A DNA stretch of 64,000 nt from Casuarius casuarius (Eukaryota > Chordata > Aves > Casuariiformes > Casuariidae): the NCBI GenBank assembly GCA_003342895.1, contig PTFA01000498.1, positions 117,688 through 181,687 on the forward strand. The letters run 5' to 3'. The notes below the pieces were generated by a model. That model saw only the letters and a program-made list of their open reading frames with translations. It was not told the origin of the DNA and did not search any database. The position numbers and the translations under genes are program-made. Positions 22,901 to 36,450 of the stretch are shown here, in pieces. Every line of letters begins with the position of its first letter. Positions within the stretch are counted from its first letter, which is position 1.

Positions 22901-25311
22901 CTGGAATAAATAAAAACAGAGATACTAAGTAGTATGGGAACAGTGGAAGAACCATAGAGAAAATGTGCCACATGCTCCTAGATCAAACTGGAGATACAGG
23001 GAAGTACCATTCTTTTAAACTAACTACATCAGAATGGAGCTTGAGACAACAGAGAGATTCTGCAGCTCCTTATGCCCTCTGCCCACATCACGTAAGGTGC
23101 CCTTGTGCCCTTGCCACGTAACATTCGGATCTTGCATGGAGCATGTGGATTTAACTATGAAAAGGCTGAAAAGCCAGTTTACCAAAGATCCACTAGCCCA
23201 TTCTTGCACGTCAATTTAGTCAACGCAAGAAAGACTAAGGCAGCGCATGTTAGGGTCTGAGCACATGCTCTGTCAGCCAATTGCTTGGAGCAAATGCAAC
23301 ACTACATCAGCGATTTCAATTAGGCAAAGGACCTACTGCCACAAAGGAATGCTTTGGTACGCATAAATCCTTGACCAACTCAGTTTGCTGACTGGTTAAA
23401 TCCAGCACCATAGAGCTGCTTACACATCACATAATCCACTCTTCACTGCAGGCAACTGCAGACTTCTACCTTCCTGTACAAGGCAGGATGTGTTTGCCTT
23501 TCAGGGTGGGAACTGCCACACTTTCAGGGTGGGAACTGCCACACTGAGCAATACCACATGTCCCTCTCTCAGCAGCTGAGATCAACCACCTCAAAGGGGC
23601 AAAACACTCTTTAGTTGATGGAGAAAGGCAGTTTCTTCCTGATCCACCAACTGCTGCCTTGTGCCTTGGAGCACAATGACTCACCCCTTGGGATGAGAAA
23701 TTATTTTCTATTTTCTCTCTCAAGAGCCTAAGCCTTTTGCAACAACACTGAATTTTTGGTCAAAATTTGTTCAGCTAGTGCTTTATCAGAAAAGAGGAAA
23801 ACTGGAAACTAAATTCTGAAGAGCAGTAAGTAGAAGTGCTTGATGTGCCTTTGCTACAAGCATGTATTTGCACTGATAGAGATCTGTATGGAAAACTATC
23901 AATGTCAACATGCACCTAGTCCTGCACACCCTGCCTCCTGCCCCTTGCAGAGCGCTCTTTCTCAGGACCCAGCCCTTGGAACGGCACTTCACCCCCACCC
24001 ATTTGCTAGGCTTCCTCAGCGAACAGCCTGAATCACCCTTGCTTCAGCGCACCCCTCCCTGGGCCTTTACTCACTAATTACGTACAAACAGCAAGACTCT
24101 AAACAGGAAATTATTTTGTGTTCGTTCCTTTCTTTTTGCAATCATTTATCCTCATGGGTCAAAATAAATCCATAACAACGAGCATCAAACAAACAAAGGG
24201 GAAAAGTAAGTCAACTGTATGTGCTGTGAAGATGATGAGAGACCAAGAGCCAAAGGATGCAACAAGCTGACTGTCCTTCAATCTGGAACAGCTAGGCACT
24301 AAAGAAGGGATGGGGACTAATGCAGCACCCACCAGGGGCCAGCCAGGAACCACCCTGCTTAGCTTTGCTTTCCAGACCTCACAACTCACCTTTTACTGAT
24401 TAACCCGCATCTATCTCTTTCCTGTTGATAAAACACAGGCTTCTGGGCATGCCAGAAGATTCAGGAAACCCTTTGCCCCTGCACAGCAGTTGCCTTGTGC
24501 AGGTCTGTGATAAGGGAGCTTCCCCTCACTTCTGCTCACAATCACTTGTTGCAACCAGAGCCAGGGACAAATGAGAGCAACCTGAAGCTTAAATTGTAAA
24601 ATACAGATACTTGCATCTTCCCACATCAAAGAAGCTTTTTCACAGGCCAGGGAGAAATGAGCAGTTGGCCTAAACAGCTCCAGATGTGAGGTTAACAGGC
24701 AAGGGATTTGTTTAATGTTTCTTCTGCAGAGCAAACCTGAACCTTTCTTAAGCAGTAGATCAATACAGGCAAATTCACTTGCCTCTAAAGAATCCTTGTG
24801 TCAATGTTACAGGCTATAGTTCAGCCATTAAATGATGCGAAAGCAAGTCTGAGTCCTATTCCAAACACCTCTCTTCCTGGACCTCAAAGCAGTGGATCAC
24901 TTATTAATGCTGCCATAGCATTTAGCTCTGAATACTCTTTTTTTAAAATTGTTTCTCTGAGCCTTTTTCCCCATGCTGGTTTTTGAAATTTCAGAGCAGT
25001 AATACGCAACATTCAACTCTGGGTCTGTTTCAGGGTGTCATGCTTCTCTCCACCAGATAGGCCTCTACCATGAGAGCTGTGCACGCCGTAGCTCATTAGC
25101 AGTAAAATCCTTACTGAACACCACCAAAGGAACGACTCAAGGATGAGACCCATTGTAATCAAAGCAGGAAGAAGAGTGGAAAACAGGGAAATAAGCATTT
25201 GACAGCAAGTCCTGAAAGGCCACATTATATATCAAAACTAAATAAAACGTAATGTCAGCTCCATTCCATAACCAAGAGGTGACCATCAGAGCCACCACTA
25301 CTGTGCCGTAC
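22901..25311 (-). other. SUFU: SUFU intron 4 (2411 bp)
   Basis: GT-AG intron between exons 4 and 5. It carries a perfect 23-bp tandem duplication at 23498-23543. No other element was recognised. Confidence 0.9.
23498..23543. repeat. Perfect tandem duplication, 2 x 23 bp
   Basis: Two identical adjacent copies of a 23-base unit that begins CTTTCAGGGTGGG and ends CTGCCACA. The absence of any mismatch implies a recent duplication, or an assembly artefact in a low-coverage region. Confidence 0.95.
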
Positions 25312-25454
25312 CTGTAGGAAAGTAACAACCCCAAAAGGAGTTTGCACTGGCTGCATCTGCGGGTCTTCTGTCAACAACATATGCTGGATTCTAGATTCAC
25401 TGTTGTCCAAAGGGCTGTGCCACGACACATGGTCACCGCTACAGAAGGTGTTTT
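25312..25454 (-). CDS. SUFU: SUFU exon 4 (143 bp, residues 152-199)
   Basis: The exon continues the N-terminal lobe. It opens by completing Glu152 after acceptor CCTTGCAG and reads ENTFCSGDHVSWHSPLDN, SESRIQHMLLTEDPQ, then MQPVQTPFGVVTFLQ. The aspartate in CSGDH is residue 159 by human numbering; structural work on human SUFU places Asp159 in the GLI-binding pocket, so the binding surface is kept (family knowledge). The length is 143 bp, the same as human c.455-597, and the exon ends on a complete codon. Donor is ACAG|gtacgg, moderately weak. I see no change from the human peptide in this exon. The upstream intron 3 is the longest complete intron in the window. Confidence 0.98.
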
Positions 25455-27345
25455 CTGCAAGGAGGAAAATAAGAAATATTTAGTGGATTAAAATCTGCCA
25501 GAAGCTGGAAGGATAAACCAGGGACTTGCTCAGGACTTGTATTCCTTCTGTAAGCATCTGCTCTTGGCCGTTCTCGGACAGGGACCTCTGCTCAGGCCCC
25601 AGACAGTCACTTGTTGCTATTCAAAGTGACTGCCTCTAGTCAGCTCTGCTGGGTCTCAGGCAGCCGGAGCACCCAATCCTGCAGCAGGAAAGGCATCTTG
25701 TTGAGGCATCTGAATTCAAGCTCCAAATTTAAAACTGCCTGATTTGAGTCACAGTCCTGTAGCAAAAAATAGTGCCGCGGTTTGATATTAATCCCGACAC
25801 AGAAATACAAACAAAATTAGTCTCTCTATTATTATTCTCATTTTGTGCAAGGGCAGAGACAGTCAGCTGGCCATACCGGATGCTTACGGAACAGCAGTTC
25901 ATACTTAACTTGCAACTCTGATTTGCCACAGAGAAAAGATTCTGAAATGTGAATTAAACACAAATAATACTCTGTTATATCTAATAAAAATCCACAGTTT
26001 GCTGCCCAACTTGTGACAGTCCAAGTCGAAGTCACTTTCTCTTCCAATTGTCTGGCAGCTCTGGTACAGAATTATAATTAATATATTCCTTCTTTCCCAA
26101 ACAATGAGAAAACCAGTAGGCTATACAAATTTCAATTTATGTCAGAATGGGCTGCATCAAAACAAACAGCCAGAAATTATTTTTCCTTCTTCATGACCAT
26201 AAGAATTTTCCTCCTCTTCTCCTGCTTAGAAAGACAAAGAAAACAGATAGTCCCACGCTCTGTAGCTGGTGCCTGCCAGAAGGCACAGCAGAACCCATAT
26301 GTTGCTGCCTCGTCACAAGAAAGAGTAATGCTTGTTTTCCAAACAAACTCAAAATTGAAACAACCAACCATGAGCATTTTCTCTCCAATTAAAGCAGGGT
26401 CCACCCGCACACGGTTCCAAGAGCACACATACAAAAATGCTGCCCATTTGATTGCCTCACACTTGGTCTTGTGCTTGTCCCATTCTGAATAGAGTTTTTA
26501 TAGTACATACAAATAAACAGCCTAGAAACCAAATTCTGCCCTGTAATGTAGGTGTGATGCTCCAGGGATGAACTGAGCACTTGAGACTGGGTATCTTGGG
26601 TGACATAGAGCAGGAACCATTCAAGGACAAGGTGCTGTCCGGTCTGGCTTCTCCTCTGCCTCTCAGCTATGAGCAGACATCTTCCTGGCTTTTCACCTAA
26701 CCTTCCCAACTACCTTCCAAAAACATCTGTGAACAGGACATCTCTTAAGCAAGTATCCATAGTGTTTAGCTGAGAATCCTTGGGCACAGCAGCTTCTGCA
26801 GCAGGAAAGGAGAATTAGCATTGGCCAGCAATTGCAGCTTCATCCCCAATCACGTTAAGCAACAACAGAAACCGGGAAGCAGCTGCTTGTGTTAAAGAAT
26901 AGCGAACTGAAACTGTCTAGAGGTAGCCGCTTAGCACAACTTATATAAAACTTGCTTAGCATGAGTAGCTAAATTTGCTGAAGCCTTAGGCCGCACTTAG
27001 ATAAAATAATGAACTTTTACTTAGTCCAGTAAGAAAAGGGCCTCAGAGCTGGTTCAAGCTAGGAAGATAAGGAAGCTACAAGCAGTCTGCATTCCTGCGT
27101 CTCACACTCCGAAAGGGAGGGTGTCAAGGCTTTGAAATAAGACAGTGCAGGGCATTAGGACCTTGAGGGACAAAGCCTTAGCTCACTGCTGGGGCAGTGT
27201 TAATTGTTATGATTTAGAATCACCTCCTCCTCCTCCTCAGGACCTTGAGACACAACAGTAAGACCCAACAAAAACAGAGGTACAACTGTCATCAGAGACC
27301 GCAAAAAACAAAAATAAGGAGAAAAACAGCTTACCTCAGAATGAC

Positions 27346-27441
27346 NATGAGACCCAATGAGGAGCAGGNGACCCCAGACCAAAAAATTACTANTGGTCTA
27401 ACTACCNNNTGAGGGGTGGGAAATGTAAGTTGAAAAAACTN
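27346..27441. other. Low-quality stretch with scattered N
   Basis: Ambiguous bases at 27346, 27369, 27393, 27407-27409 and 27441 lie within 96 bases. This points to poor read support here, so small features inside should not be trusted. Confidence 0.97.
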
Positions 27442-27480
27442 TAATTGCCCAGGATTTGTTTATGTTAGGGTCCCTCTTTG

Positions 27481-27600
27481 GAGGCACCCAGCTCGAGCTG
27501 TAATTACTGCACGCGCGTCATTAAAATTTAATTTGTTTTGATTTGGTTCTGAAATTTTCTGCGGGAACCTAGGGTCAGACCCTGTTATGGTGGCTGACAA
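27481..27600. promoter_or_regulatory. Candidate conserved regulatory segment (palindromes and TAAT motifs)
   Basis: Within about 100 bases lie GCTCGAGC (27491-27498), TAATTA (27501-27506), ACGCGCGT (27511-27518), the near-palindrome ATTAAAATTTAAT (27520-27532) and AGGGTCAGACCCT (27571-27583). TAATTA is the core of homeodomain binding sites, and three CpG in a row are rare in methylated introns. The density suggests an enhancer, but this is inference from motifs only. Confidence 0.3.
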
Positions 27601-30600
27601 GCCTAATTTCCATGACACTTGTGTACTGGTCGCTGTTTCACCAGCACCGGGACAAATCCGTGCACATGCTCTTGGTCAGCAGCAAGTGCAGGATGCTTTG
27701 AATGAGCCAACAGTGGCAGACCGCTAAGCTAACCAGAGTTATCTTGCAGTTGCTGTGGTTAAAAGCACTCACAGATCATCACACTGATAGCTAATTCATG
27801 GTTACATGTTCATGAGTTTAATTCAGAGTGTTGTGGGCAACTCATAGTTTCTCCACCAGGTGTCCCCATTGGTGTTTATTTGAACATTAACATATTTTTG
27901 CAGATGTATTTCTTGGAGAGCTCATTTGATAAAGAATTAAAATAAACTCCCAGTACCATAAGCAGCTTGGCCTGAAGAACAAGGCATGGAGTAGAAGTGT
28001 TGTGATAAGGAAGGGAATGTTTTCCTTAGGCAGAACTAGGAAAGAGAGAAAACAGCAAATGCAAGCTGCTTAGAAAAAGAGTTTACCATTACGTACAATA
28101 AATTACACGCTTTCAGCTCTGTGACTGAGGCTCAGCACGTAGTTCTTGCACTCTCTACTTTTAAAGTTGGGCATATAGGCAGACAAATGAAAAACTTGAT
28201 TTAAAAGTTTTCTTACATCAAAATTGGATTAAAGAAATAAACAACACTTACAATTTTGCAAGAGATCTTGCTGATATTTTCCAGGTTAACCAAAATGTGG
28301 CCATTTATTTTATTTTTTTTTAATGATAAAAGCCTCTCAGTCACAGTTTTCAAGAATGAAACAAAGCCACAAAGAGCTTATTCTTAGGTCCTGTCTTTAT
28401 ACCACAACATTTTGCCCATCAAATGCTCACACAATTCTATGCTGATCGATCGCTGCATTTCACTGCTGGTGCTGCTTCTCCTGGGAAATCCCAGCCCGTT
28501 TAGAGCAGGTTTTCAAATGCAAATATCTCTGCTGGAAACCCACCTGTTTATGTCTATGCGAACACTGAACACTTAGAAAACCCCCCTCTCTCTTGCATGC
28601 ACACGAACACCACAAAATTCACACTGACTGCTCAATTAAATCACACACAAAAAAAAACATTGTGCAAGTAACATGAAGCCCAATTAAAACCCATAAGAGT
28701 GCAGGAAATTCAGGCGGCCTAAAACTCAGCTTGCTGCATTGTAACCCACATAGAATGTAAGACCAGCTCTTGTATGGAGATAGTTGCAGTATTGAGGACA
28801 ACTTTAATTACAGGAGCTGCAGTCACAGAAACTAAGAAGTTACAGGAACAAAGGAGGACTAGATAATGACTTATACCAGCCTCATGCTGAAAACAGTGGT
28901 GAGTATCTGCCCTTCCTATCTTTCATATTCATATTTTCAAAATAAAACAATCAAAATCTTTCTAAGTTTTTAAACTTAAAACAATATTTTTACCCAAGAA
29001 TCCTGAAATTTTCATAAATTCCCATGAAGAAAATTAATAACTAAATTTTGGGCTTTCATGAATGTTGAATCAGAACATACAACATCCAGATAAATCCTCA
29101 GAGTCATCACTTTTCCCACAGATGGGAGAAATGTCTTGCGGTTTTTGTCCCTTCTCTGTCATTTGCAGTGGTCTCAATAACACACTTAGTAAACCTTCCT
29201 TCCATCCACAAACACTTACTGTGCACTAGCATTTTCATGTATATTCCCATAAAAACAAGAGAACAGCAGGCACACAACACATGCATTTATTCCAGGTATG
29301 CTAGAAGCCCAAACACCTTACAAGTAACATGTTTCAGTCAACTGTGCCTCTGAGAGCTGGCCTGAAGACGGCTACTTTGGTTCCCCAAAACACACTCCCA
29401 TTCCTCTGACAGTGTGTGAACAAACTGGAGCAAGTAGTGTGCCATCTCCAATTCATTTCTGGATCTCTGTTTTGCATCACTATGAACCAAGGATGGAACC
29501 TAAACCTTCAGTGATACGGATGACAATCTTGGTCTCTAAACAATGTTCATCGTTTTATAGCCATACCTTTCAGTATACATTTTGATCCCTACTGCCATGA
29601 GAAATCTACGCAAGCAGCTGCAAGCTACTTAAACATGGAAACTTGCAAATACAGACATTAAAATAACTATTTATATACACATAAAAGAAATGTTTTATGC
29701 AAAAATAAAAAGATTACACATGGAAGTCTGTGTCCATGGATTGCTGACAGAGTCTGACAGGACTCACTGCTACAAGGTCACCTGCAATTTCTAGTTTTAG
29801 GCCAAAACACCTCTCTTTCAGATAAGCACAGAACATTCCTCGGCAAATTAGCTTGGTTAGTAAACCTGGAATTTTACGGCCTCAGCAACAAGACTGGTTC
29901 TGAAAGGATCCCATCACAATGTTGATGCTGTTGCAAGTCCTTGTAGATTTGGGGACAGCCTCTGCTCTATCCCAGCCCATTTACAGCAACCATTGACCCC
30001 AACACCTTTCACACTTATAAGCTCTGCCAAAACAACCCTTTTAACCTGTTGAAATGCTGTGGGGATCAGAACAATGTGGCAAATTTTCTCTCCTGGTTTG
30101 GGGGAGGGTTTTGAGCTCCTCTGTACAAAGACCAAGCACAACAGACTACAAAAGTCCTTTTGCATCTTATCTCCTCATGAGACAAAATACATTTGGGTCC
30201 AGAATCTAGTCAAAGGTGAGGGGGCTCTCAGTGATAGCTGTGAAAAATCATGAGCTGTTATTGAACAAACACCTTCGCTACCAGTACAAGAGAACAACTA
30301 CTATGAACACAAAACAACAGGACTACGGTGAACTTACTCTTGCCTCTTTGAACTTCAGTGTTAACTATGACTGCACAGCAAAGCCAACAAGAGCTGCGAC
30401 ATGTCCAAGGAAATCATGTTATATAGTGGGATGAGTCTAATCTATTCTTGTAGTAATAGCAAGTCTCATAACTGGTGGTCAGTTGGTGTGTTCCCATTCT
30501 CAGGAGTAAGCTTCAAGTGGACTTCTGGGCTAGGGGAGTGGAGGGAGCAGCTTATGGAAGGGGAGCAGGAGAGACTAGTTAGACTTCTTGAGGCCTCTCA

Positions 30601-33600
30601 AACCAGCAAAGAGTTGCTTGATCAACTTAGGGGGAAAAAAGGGCACTTGAAGCCTGTTCTGCTTTGGAGAGAGACATCTTTACTCTAGGACTTCAGATCA
30701 TGTATGACACACCAGACATTCAAATAAAGAGGAACACAAGGAGACAAAGTGAGCTGTCACAGAAGCAGACTGCATGTTGTCACATCAAAAGTACCTTGAA
30801 GCTTGAGATCACTAGACTTACTAAAAAAAGCCCTTTTCTGAACAAGGGAACTACTAAAGCTGTTTTTCCTATGGTTTTGCACATTGTGGTTGGATTCTTC
30901 ATTGTCTACGAAGGAGCTCTGACTAAAGCTTTTACCACAGATACAGCAAGCACAGGAGGATGCTTCCATGTATATTTGCTTCTGTCTAACATGGAGCGTA
31001 TGCATCTCTACTCTCCCCCATCGCAGGGGCACAGTTAGCATTTTTAACCACCTGCTCATTTTTATGATCCTTTAAAGAACAGTCTCTCTGAAAGCCCTAC
31101 CCATCTATCAGATCCGTTTGACGTTGGACAACAAGTTCAAGTACCGTTAGCGCAGTACAGTCTTCTAGATAGAAGAATACCATGACTGCATAAACCTTGT
31201 TTCCTTAGGTAATCACAGCAAAAACAACACTCAATTACATGAAAAAGCTACCAGGGCATCACTGGGGAACTGTCAAATCCCTAGGACAGAGGACACAAAA
31301 CATAGAAATGATCTGGTGATCCACAGGCAGAATTAAATAGCAAAGTAACTAAAGAAAATATGTAAAAAAAATCCAAATGATCTTAGTGAATGAATAAATC
31401 GGCAAGTCATCAGGAGCAAATTAGGGCTCAGATTTACAGCAAACAGTCACAGTTGTATACTTTTGCCCCTTGGTAAACCCGAGGTAGCTACATGTTCCCT
31501 CCATGAAAGAAGGAGTTAAGCTGCCTCACCTGCCTCAGGATTAGTGCATACCCTTCAGCAGTTACCACGGGAGCCATAGATGTGTTGTAATTGTACAAGG
31601 GTGGTTTTTTTTTTGTTTGTCTGTTTTTTTAAGTAACCTCTTGGGCACTTACTTTCCTTTCTGCTTTGCAGGTGCATTAACAGGACTTAAGCCTAGTGCA
31701 ACAAGGAGTTCCAGCCTCAGGAATTTGAAACTGGTTCTTTTTCTGCAAGTTTGTGTTTTAACAAAAGCTACCAAAATGTATATTTTTTTCAGTTGGGGAA
31801 TGCTGATTCCATAAAATCAAATTACCTTACAGAGAGGTATTGATTTCATAAAAATTCAACAGGGAAATGATTAAAACATTTCATTTCAAACTTATTATTT
31901 GATTTCATAATTTATAACAGCAAACCTGATACTTCTCTCTAGCTCTACAGAAAAGTCTCTAAATTTCCTATAGACCAGCTCTTGTACCACCCTTTTATGC
32001 AAAAGCAGCATCTATAAGACAGTTATACCAGGCTACCCTGTTAAACTTCCCATATTTTGAGATCTTTAAAATGTCATTATCCATTTTCTTTTACAGCCCA
32101 CATAAAGCAGGTAAGGTTCCTTCATGCAGCAGTGGTCATAATTCAGCTGTGCAATCTCTCCTAACTTCACTATCCAATTGCTCCGTAATGAGAACTAGGG
32201 AAATAACTCAGAGGGAATCATGGCACTGTGGGCTAGTAAATTTATTTGTGTAGTGATGTTTATGTATTTTCTTAGAGTACATTCCCCCCAGCTTTAACTT
32301 GACTAAATATAGCTAATGCCTCAAGAAACAAACCCAAGCTATATTCTTGGCCTCAAGATGTTTTATAAACAGTTTAATGCATGCAACCCATGCTCTAAAG
32401 GTGTTGGCTAGCTCTAGAGATAAACAGAGATCACTTCAGGTTTATTTCTCACAGTATTTTTGATGTCTTTTCTAAACCTGACATTTCCACAACATTAGGA
32501 TCTTGCTAGGAACTCTTCCTCCCTTGAATAACCACAGTGAGCAAGCAGTACTGGGAACTAATTGAGATCCATCCAAAGGGTGGCCTCCAGGCTGAATCCA
32601 GCCCTAGGAACATTTCCCATTAGTTCGCTATCCTTCACCCAGAGGAGATAGGAAATAGCAGTTTGGGCATCAGAGTCAAATACCTATGCACATGCATAGG
32701 TGACAGTGTGAAGGAAAAAGGAGTTGATGTTGTTCTACCAGAAAGGAGACAGCAAGGGGGCTTGAAGCATAATCTCCTGCCCATGCATGGCCTGGCACAA
32801 AGTCCCCAGTTGAGTCTGGCTCCTGAGACAGTTGAGATCTGTCAAACCAATGCATCACCCTGGTTCAACCAAAGGTCAGAAACTTTCCCCTTCTGACTTG
32901 GTCACACCATGCAGTTCTTTAGAGTAATTTTAAATAAAAAAGATGGCATTGTAGCATGGTCATTCCTCTCTATTGCTTCTAAGACACCTCCTCTTTCAAA
33001 ATGCCAGTTAAAAGCTGCAAAGAAAGGGTTAAGTTGTTCTCAGTAGTTAATCTGTTTGTATTTGCACTGCAAAGCCAGTTTGATAACCCATCTGGATAGT
33101 GTATCATGGGTTCTGAGGTAACACAGCAGAGAGTGGGAGAAGTCCTAAGTATATTAACTACCAAGTGTGCCTGATCTTGGGAAAACAGCTGCTCTGCTAC
33201 ACTCGTATCCTTCAAAGGCAAATGTCTGTGTTCCTCTTTTGTTTCTGTGGCAAGTCAGGCCATCGTCACACGGTCACTTTATTCCAGGAAATGTGCAAGA
33301 TGCTGCTGAGACAATCCTGCTCGCGCCTCTGTGATAACAGCCACGACCTGGATCACTGCCCTGCAACCAGTGAAGCTGCTCAGCTATGCTAGTGCAATGC
33401 TTGGTGCTTCTCTCCTGACTTGGTCTAAAAAAAATATATCTAATAAACCTGCAAGAGTGTGTGGCACTGGGGATGCTGGCAGGCAAACAAGATGACCACA
33501 TCCTTCAGACAAGCCAGGCCCGTGTTATCCACATCACTCAGCAGCCTGAAACCTCACCACTCGAAGGTGCACAAACCTGTATTTTGGATCCGGCTGTGAA

Positions 33601-34357
33601 AGCTCAGCTAAACTGCAGGCAGCAAGTCACTTCAGTTGGCATAGCTCAAGAGAAATTCTGCATTTAAGGGCAAAGCAATGAAGGATTTTGGCTCCAAGAC
33701 TTAGAGGTGCAGGAACATTAAAAAGGTCCTCAATAAGTCCCACAGTGATGCAGCCAGACATTTAAATTGAATGTAGCTTATCATATGCTTGCAGAAATAA
33801 TGTAATTGATTGCATTGTTATTATATTTATATAATAAATCATACACACTGTGAATGGGTATCTTCTCCAACACATTTTGAATATTCAGTCTATCTTTTTT
33901 TTTTTTTAAAGATAATCTGGCAGTCTATCACAAATTAGATTTGTTGCTGTGTTTCAGTAGCATTTTGCAGTCTGAACAGCTAGAATTGATACACTAAGGG
34001 CAGATGTAGAGTCCAATACTGATATGTATTAGCTACATTTTTCACCAGAATAACTTAATATATTTCTAACTAGCTTAATAATGGATAAAACAGTGCTTGC
34101 AACGATGTAGCTTTAACAAACTGATACAGAAGCTAAACATGAAAATTGTGTCCAAATATCTCAGATTAATACTGTTACTGCAAATCATTATGCAGATGCA
34201 AATTTAAAAAAAAAACATAGTATGAAGAATAAGATCTCATTCAGACTCTTTTGCCAGTCACATTAATTTAGATAATCTAGGGATAATCAAATTAACACTA
34301 AATTCAGTATGTCTGCCTAGTTGCCTAACCTACAAAGAACTGCACACATGCACTGAT

Positions 34358-34370
34358 GGGGGGGGGGGGG
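34358..34370. repeat. G13 homopolymer
   Basis: Thirteen consecutive G followed by A and four more G. It is a likely sequencing-sensitive site and might fold as a G-quadruplex component. Confidence 0.9.
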
Positions 34371-35399
34371 AGGGGCAATCATGATATCATCTGTGGGGCC
34401 TGCTGGCCACGTTAATTTATAATTTCATTCTCAGCTTGAGCTGAATGTGTTTTAAGAACAACATACACCAGGAATTAGAAGCCAAGCCATGATATACTTG
34501 CATGACATAAAAAAATGCATTTCCTTCATGTTTTTCTTATGCAGTTCATTTTGCAGCCCCTTATCTCCTGCCTGGGAAACAGGAACTCTCTAAAGAGGTG
34601 CAGATTTCCAGAGGGCATCCCATGGTGCTGCTGCCTGTTGCAGACATGCAGCATAGACGAGATGCCTTAGGAAGAATTAAATCCCTAGAGTACAATTAAA
34701 CAATAGCTCCACTGCAGGGATTCAAATTGGGCTTTTAGAAAAAGGGGCCCAGACAAAATGTTCTTTAAAAAGTGAAAAAACAGATTATCAGTACTGTAAG
34801 GACTGCTGAACCTCTGTGTTTTTTTGAAGACCGAGTTCCTGAAAACAGAAGTGTGATGCAGATCATATTTTCAACCTGCTGATCACCTTCAAAAAAAGTT
34901 CATTACTGCACAGCTCCAGGTTGCAAGCCTGGAATTTTAATGATTTGCCCTGAAGAGTCCCATTGGTTTATGCAAGTATATATAATCTTCCTTGATCGCT
35001 TAAGTCCGCTGGACTGAAAGCCAGATGAAGGGGCCAAAAATGGAACCTACTGTACTTCCCCAGGGTACTTTCACCAGCAGAACAAGCAGGATTCCTCGCT
35101 TCTCTGTGGACCGTTCAAAATTGCCATTCAATCCTACTGACAGTGGGATGGTGGAAAAAGTGTCTCATTGTACTGCAGCTTCCACTGATGGAGTTACAAA
35201 TACTGGTTTTCATATCATAAAGCAGATCCCAGGCACCTGGGTGTCTTATGTGATATTGGAGACTGTCAGTCTTGTAATATTTTAGTAGAAAACTGAATGC
35301 TAAAATGCTATCATACAAGAACCAGTTTGGTTTGGGGCCTCCTTCACCTCTTCTGTCTTCCAGGACACTTCTTTCTATCGCTTACACATCTGGGTTTTC

Positions 35400-36450
35400 G
35401 AGTTGCTCTTTCTCCCTGCCCATCTCTATGCGCATATACAATTTCCATTACTGCAGCCTCCGAGAATTTCGCACGCAGACTCCCAGCAAGTGACTCCTGT
35501 GCCCAGGGCACGCTCCCACCCTCTCGGAGCTGTGGGCCCCCCGTCCTCTCTCTGACTCCTTAGAGCCTCCTCCACCGAACACCTCCTCCCCCGCTTCCCC
35601 TCCTCTTCACAGCTTCATTCAGCTCCGTGCCTGCCCACCCCTGCTCCTTACAGCCTTCCTCAGCCTCTTACCGTCCTCAGCCTCCTGCTCGGCAGAGAGG
35701 GAAGCGGGCGCATTCAGCAGGCTTGGCACCCCCTCCGCATAAGCTCTGCCTAGGGCAGGCTGCAGCTCTTCTGCTGCTTTTGCAACAACACTCTTTTTAC
35801 CTATCTACTGATTTATCTGTATGAGCACCCACCTATAGGGAGGGAAACCTGGAGGAAGGCAAGAAAGGAAACGGCTTACCTGACACAGCAGAGTATAGAG
35901 GTAAAGAAATTGAACACGGATGAGCTGCTTCTTTGTCTCTTTGCGGTGCCACGAAAACCTCTCACTCCAGGCTCTTGCTCTTCTACACCCTGTCACTCAG
36001 GCTTGTCTCCCCCAGGTGCTGCAAGACTGGTCTGCTTGCATTGTCCGCCAACAGGCGAGCGGGACAATCTCTACCCTACCTCCTTCATCCCCCAGCCAAG
36101 CAACCACAAGAGTGCAGGGACTTGCCAGATAGGGAGCTTTGGGCTGGTGTCACAGCCCGAGCCCCACTGATAACGTCTTCCCCGGGCCGTATTATCTCGA
36201 TTTCTCTGAACAGATGTCTGGCGGCATTACTGCAGAGTCACAGCTCTTCCCACCTGAGAGGCAGCCAGAGCAGCCAAGAGGCACCAGGGCAATGGCCTCC
36301 CAGAGCAGAGCCTCTTATGCACCTACCACCACTGTCCAGCTGTGCTGCCACCAGCTCTCCGCATCAGCCATCTTTCAGAGAGAAAACAAGAAGTGTTTTA
36401 CAGATCTCTTTCAAAGCAGGGTATTTATGCCTTCAAGGTTGCAGTAACTG
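35400..36450. other. GC-rich and pyrimidine-rich patch in intron 3
   Basis: The plus strand is markedly C/T-rich at about 35480-35690 (repeated TCCTCC, CCCC and CTCC words) and the whole patch has higher GC and CpG than the rest of the intron. Open frames up to 172 codons occur here, as expected when stops are rare, and none resembles a known family. A minus-strand CAG|GTAAGC lies inside it at 35879/35880. Confidence 0.6.
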
